Part shown: piece after piece, positions 61,320 through 64,000 of the stretch
Layout: each line of letters starts with the position of its first letter
Position numbering within the stretch: the first letter of the stretch is position 1
Assembly: GCA_011525625.1 (NCBI GenBank)
Contig: WYAX01000015.1
Span: 372,001-436,000, forward strand
Source: Nitrospira defluvii
GTDB lineage: Bacteria > Nitrospirota > Nitrospiria > Nitrospirales > Nitrospiraceae
Direction of reading: 5' to 3'
Length of the DNA stretch: 64,000 nt
The notes under the pieces: model-generated
What the model was told of the DNA's origin: nothing
The model's database searches: none
Seen by the model: only the letters and a program-made list of their open reading frames with translations
Position numbers and translations under genes: made by a program

Positions 61320-61955
61320 ATGTCCGGAATCGAAACAGTTCGTGCCTCGGTCGAGAAGAAGCTTGAGGCGTTGGAGCATCAAGCGGAGGCCCTGGAGGCG
61401 CAACTCACGCAGACGAGGGAACAGGTCTTGGAACGGGTGGAGGAGGGAAAGCGGCGGCTGCGCGACCTGGTGATGTCGGTGCGGCAGGAACTATCCGATT
61501 CTCCGGGTGTCGCCGATCAAGTGAAGGCTGAGCTGCAGAGCGCACTGGACCATCTGGAGGTGCAACTGGCACTGGGGAAAGCCGAGGCACGGGACGCGGT
61601 GGACGCACAGCGAGACAAGATTGCGCAGGCGTTGCGCCGCTTCGAGTCTTCGGCGGATCGAATGTTGACGGATAGGGCATTCCAGTCCGGTCGATTGTGG
61701 GACGACCTGGTTGAGCGAGCAAGCAGGCTTGAAGCGGAGTTCGAGGCCGTGAGGCACGGATGGCTGGATGAACGCGGGGCGCAGCGGCAGATGCTTGAGG
61801 CGACGCAACAAGAGCTGCTCAGGCGGTTGCGCGCGTATCGGGACGATCTCAGAGTGAAGCGTCAAATGGCACGGGCGCGTGCCGATACGTTCGAGATCGA
61901 TCTGCGAGAGGGCTTGGCGCAGATCAAGACGGCGTTTCAGAGATTGTTCGAGTAA
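61320..61955 (+). CDS. Coiled-coil protein of unknown function
   Basis: A 211-residue protein, nearly all helical, with heptad patterns over 1-60, 85-110 and 130-205 (rich in Glu, Arg, Leu and Gln). It has no signal peptide or membrane helix. ATG 61320 follows GGGAGGAGGG. Such proteins often act as spacers or organisers. No family recognised. Confidence 0.7.
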   Translation: MSGIETVRASVEKKLEALEHQAEALEAQLTQTREQVLERVEEGKRRLRDLVMSVRQELSDSPGVADQVKAELQSALDHLEVQLALGKAEARDAVDAQRDKIAQALRRFESSADRMLTDRAFQSGRLWDDLVERASRLEAEFEAVRHGWLDERGAQRQMLEATQQELLRRLRAYRDDLRVKRQMARARADTFEIDLREGLAQIKTAFQRLFE

Positions 61956-62046
61956 CCCCGTGCGGCAGCCGTGATGTGGACGTGTTAGCACCGGGCCTGA
62001 CGTGAGGTCAGGATCGGTGCCCACTCGATGTGGCGAGGGCACGCCG

Positions 62047-62961
62047 TCATTGGGTGTACAGCAACTTCCGGCACTCGCCCAGAATGTAGATCGGTCGCGT
62101 GTCATTGCCCTTTTTGTCCGGGTTGTGCCCGATGGCCATGCCGGTGAGCACCATGCCTGGGGGACATGTCCAATGATCGACCCTCAGCATCCCGCCCAGT
62201 CCGAAGGCGTCCGGTATCTTCTCGCTGAGCGTAAAGTCGTCGACGGGCCGAGCGTGTGTTCCGGCCGCCTGAATTGTCGCGGCGCCTGTGTGTTCCAGGG
62301 CGATTTGCAACAGGCTTTTTCTACCGGTCAGGGCGTTGGCGACTTCGAAGATTCCGAACGTGAGGTGCTGGCTGGCCGCAGTCGCTTCGTACAGTTTGCC
62401 TTCCCGTTCGAAATTAAACAGAAAATCGGATTTCTGCGCAGTCCCGATCATGCCGCCGTCCGGCGCGATATCGCGGCAGGAAAATCGGAACGATTCCCAT
62501 GTGCGATTGTTGACCTCCTTGATGGAAAGGCCTGAGACCACGCCGTTGGGGAAGAGATCGAGGCAGGAGATGAAGCGGCTCTCGACGACCTTATCCTTGA
62601 GGTAATCGAGGTCGTTGCAGGCCACCCATACCGATCCGACCGGGCCCTTGATGGGTAAATTCTTGGGCACACAGCCGGCGACCACAAAGGTGCGACCTGC
62701 GTTGGAGGTGTATTGCTTGTCCTTCTCGTCCAGCGGGCTCTTGTCCACATAGTAGCCCTGCTGGTGATGGATGGTCGCCGTCACATCTGACCCGGCCTGG
62801 GCCCAGAATCCCGCCGCGAGCGTCAGTTCCTGGGGATCGTCGTAGTAGCGAGCGGTGCCGTCTTTGATCACCTGGTTCAGCGTGGTGCCGGTGTCGGCTG
62901 CGACCGGCAGGGCGAAGGCCGCCAGTAGCAAGGTGGTGGCTATCGTCGTGAGTCGCGTCAT
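62047..62961 (-). CDS. Secreted protein of unknown function
   Basis: A 304-residue protein with signal peptide (MTRLTTIATTLLLAAFALPV, cleavage near ADTG). The mature part contains several Cys (VVAGCVPKN, VACNDL, ISCLDL, FSCRDI, TCPPG, ECRK), so disulfides are likely. It has a compact mixed fold that I do not recognise. It is followed on the minus strand by no other gene of known function. It may be an envelope or surface protein. Confidence 0.7.
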   Translation of the reverse strand: MTRLTTIATTLLLAAFALPVAADTGTTLNQVIKDGTARYYDDPQELTLAAGFWAQAGSDVTATIHHQQGYYVDKSPLDEKDKQYTSNAGRTFVVAGCVPKNLPIKGPVGSVWVACNDLDYLKDKVVESRFISCLDLFPNGVVSGLSIKEVNNRTWESFRFSCRDIAPDGGMIGTAQKSDFLFNFEREGKLYEATAASQHLTFGIFEVANALTGRKSLLQIALEHTGAATIQAAGTHARPVDDFTLSEKIPDAFGLGGMLRVDHWTCPPGMVLTGMAIGHNPDKKGNDTRPIYILGECRKLLYTQ

Positions 62962-62999
62962 GAGTCGGTTCTCTCCAAGTGGATGTGTGGTGATCCTAC

Positions 63000-63743
63000 C
63001 TACTGACTCTGTGCGTGGAGGGATGACCGGTCCCGCTCCAATCGGTGAAGCCTCGCCTGCAGCGACTCAATGGTCTTGTGCTGTTCAATGGCATGCAGCG
63101 TCAGCTCCTCGATTTTCCTGAGGAGTTTTGCCTGCATCTCGCCGAGACTGACGCCCGTGGCCGACACGTCGGCGGCGCTTGGCATATCCGGGAGGTGTTG
63201 ATGGTCCCGGATATAGGTCGCCACTTCCGGGAGTGTCGCGAGCCGGTAATCAGGTTGAAACACATAGTCCGCCCAATCCTTGATGAGCTTGATGCGGACT
63301 TCCTCGGCCAGCACCTTCCCTCCGACCACGAGTCGATAGTCGGTCGGGAGTCGTTCCGTGACGTTGTTGACGCCGACGGCGATCCCTCGTCCCACGGCGA
63401 GGTCGAAGACCCCGTCCGGCACCAGGGCGGTCCTAGTGGCCGCGCCGCCGAGGTACACGCGCTTGGTATCGGCCTGGAGAACCGTGGCTGTGGCCTCTCT
63501 GAACGTCGACCGGAGGCTGAGCAAAATGTCGTCGTCGCCGGAGAGCGGCCGCTGGATCTCAAGAAGCGGCTTGTTGCCTCCGCCCGCCGCCGGTTCGAAT
63601 CCTAACGCTACGCTTCCCGGTCGCCAAATGGCTCCGGTCGGAGTGTGCGGTCCGTTCCATGGCTCGGCGTGGACGGCGGCGGCCATGGTGCCGAGTAGGA
63701 AGAGCGTAGTCAGTGTAGCCTTCACGTGGATGTACGTAGACAT
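63000..63743 (-). CDS. Secreted protein with S74-like/coiled-coil C-terminus
   Basis: A 247-residue protein with a signal peptide (about 8-26). The C-terminal part (DYVFQPDYRLATLPEVATYI, HLPDMPSAADV, then a coiled coil GEMQAKLLRKIEELTLHAIE) matches the pattern at the end of peptidase S74/endosialidase-chaperone-like tail proteins found in bacterial surface proteins. The N-terminal half may be a beta-prism-like domain. It could be a surface adhesin or a stalk. It lies next to the other secreted protein gene. Confidence 0.7.
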   Translation of the reverse strand: MSTYIHVKATLTTLFLLGTMAAAVHAEPWNGPHTPTGAIWRPGSVALGFEPAAGGGNKPLLEIQRPLSGDDDILLSLRSTFREATATVLQADTKRVYLGGAATRTALVPDGVFDLAVGRGIAVGVNNVTERLPTDYRLVVGGKVLAEEVRIKLIKDWADYVFQPDYRLATLPEVATYIRDHQHLPDMPSAADVSATGVSLGEMQAKLLRKIEELTLHAIEQHKTIESLQARLHRLERDRSSLHAQSQ

Positions 63744-64000
63744 GTCATGGTCCTCCGTGCGTCATGGTCGAATGGTGTGCAAGTGCATCGGCCGCTGTGC
63801 ATAGCAAGGAGCCTGCCTTGCTGTCGAGCGCATGGCACGAGCGCTTCATCTGCATTCCGTGAGGGCCACGATCGATTTGCCGGTGCAGGGTTGTATCTCT
63901 CTCGATACGATGTAGGAAAAACAGATACGATGCCGGTCCGCGGATCGGCCATCGAAATTGACAGCGCCCGATCCCCCGCGTAGCCTCTGTTCATTTCTCC

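Overview
This is a 64 kb, high-GC bacterial chromosome segment. The gene content best fits the phylum Nitrospirota, probably a Nitrospira-lineage organism. The reasons are multiheme c-type cytochromes, an exosortase fused to EpsI beside PEP-CTERM proteins and a PrsT-like TPR lipoprotein, a giant acyl-CoA dehydratase activase protein, a SufC-SufB pair, tandem Usp proteins and several small cupredoxin-like secreted proteins. This placement comes from gene content, not from a marker gene. I saw no rRNA, tRNA, CRISPR array, integrase or intact transposase.

Layout. 1-2.5 kb: multiheme cytochrome c genes around a membrane b-type cytochrome, then a lone RHH antitoxin-like gene. 2.5-10.3 kb: a mostly minus-strand stress and redox cluster (GNAT/ADP-forming acyl-CoA synthetase, glutaredoxin-CcdA fusion, cytochrome c, Usp, NTF2-like, zinc-binding protein, phosphoribosyltransferase, Hsp20). 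10.8-16.8 kb: a tightly coupled minus-strand operon (AMP-forming acetyl-CoA synthetase, PDH-type E1 alpha, E1 beta, E2, acyl carrier protein, nucleotidyltransferase). 17-23 kb: a cyclic-2,3-diphosphoglycerate-synthetase-like NTPase, a serine protease, PolX and malic enzyme.

23.2-29.5 kb is a defence-type island. A four-gene operon with ATGA overlaps encodes a small protein, a nuclease-type effector, an ABC-3C middle component and a Rad50-like ATPase with a CPMC hook. A VapBC/FitAB-type toxin-antitoxin pair follows, then long noncoding DNA. 29.5-34.2 kb: Usp, a PAS-LuxR regulator, three cupredoxin-like secreted proteins, and a small membrane protein preceded by a remnant of a paralogue. 34.3-44.9 kb: outer-membrane barrel, MlaC-like protein, 1417-residue activase, lipoprotein, diaminopimelate dehydrogenase-like protein, YbhB, CapA and cytochrome c. 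45-55.9 kb: the PEP-CTERM/exosortase locus, led by a LuxR response regulator whose phospho-acceptor Asp is Glu. 56-64 kb: SufC-SufB, two YjdF/DUF2238 paralogues, a flavodoxin-fold quinone reductase, a coiled-coil protein and two secreted proteins.

Signals beyond ordinary genes. (1) Two about 300-nt intergenic regions 18 kb apart (10536-10829 and 28615-28931) share a start-like block, a conserved hairpin and a terminal T tract; I propose a paralogous structured RNA family. (2) Three palindromic-ended repeats (30412-30606, 32686-32803, 42541-42673) each begin exactly at the stop codon of a gene, so the repeat end supplies the stop. (3) The ABC-3C island. (4) A Glu-for-Asp response regulator in front of the PEP-CTERM genes.
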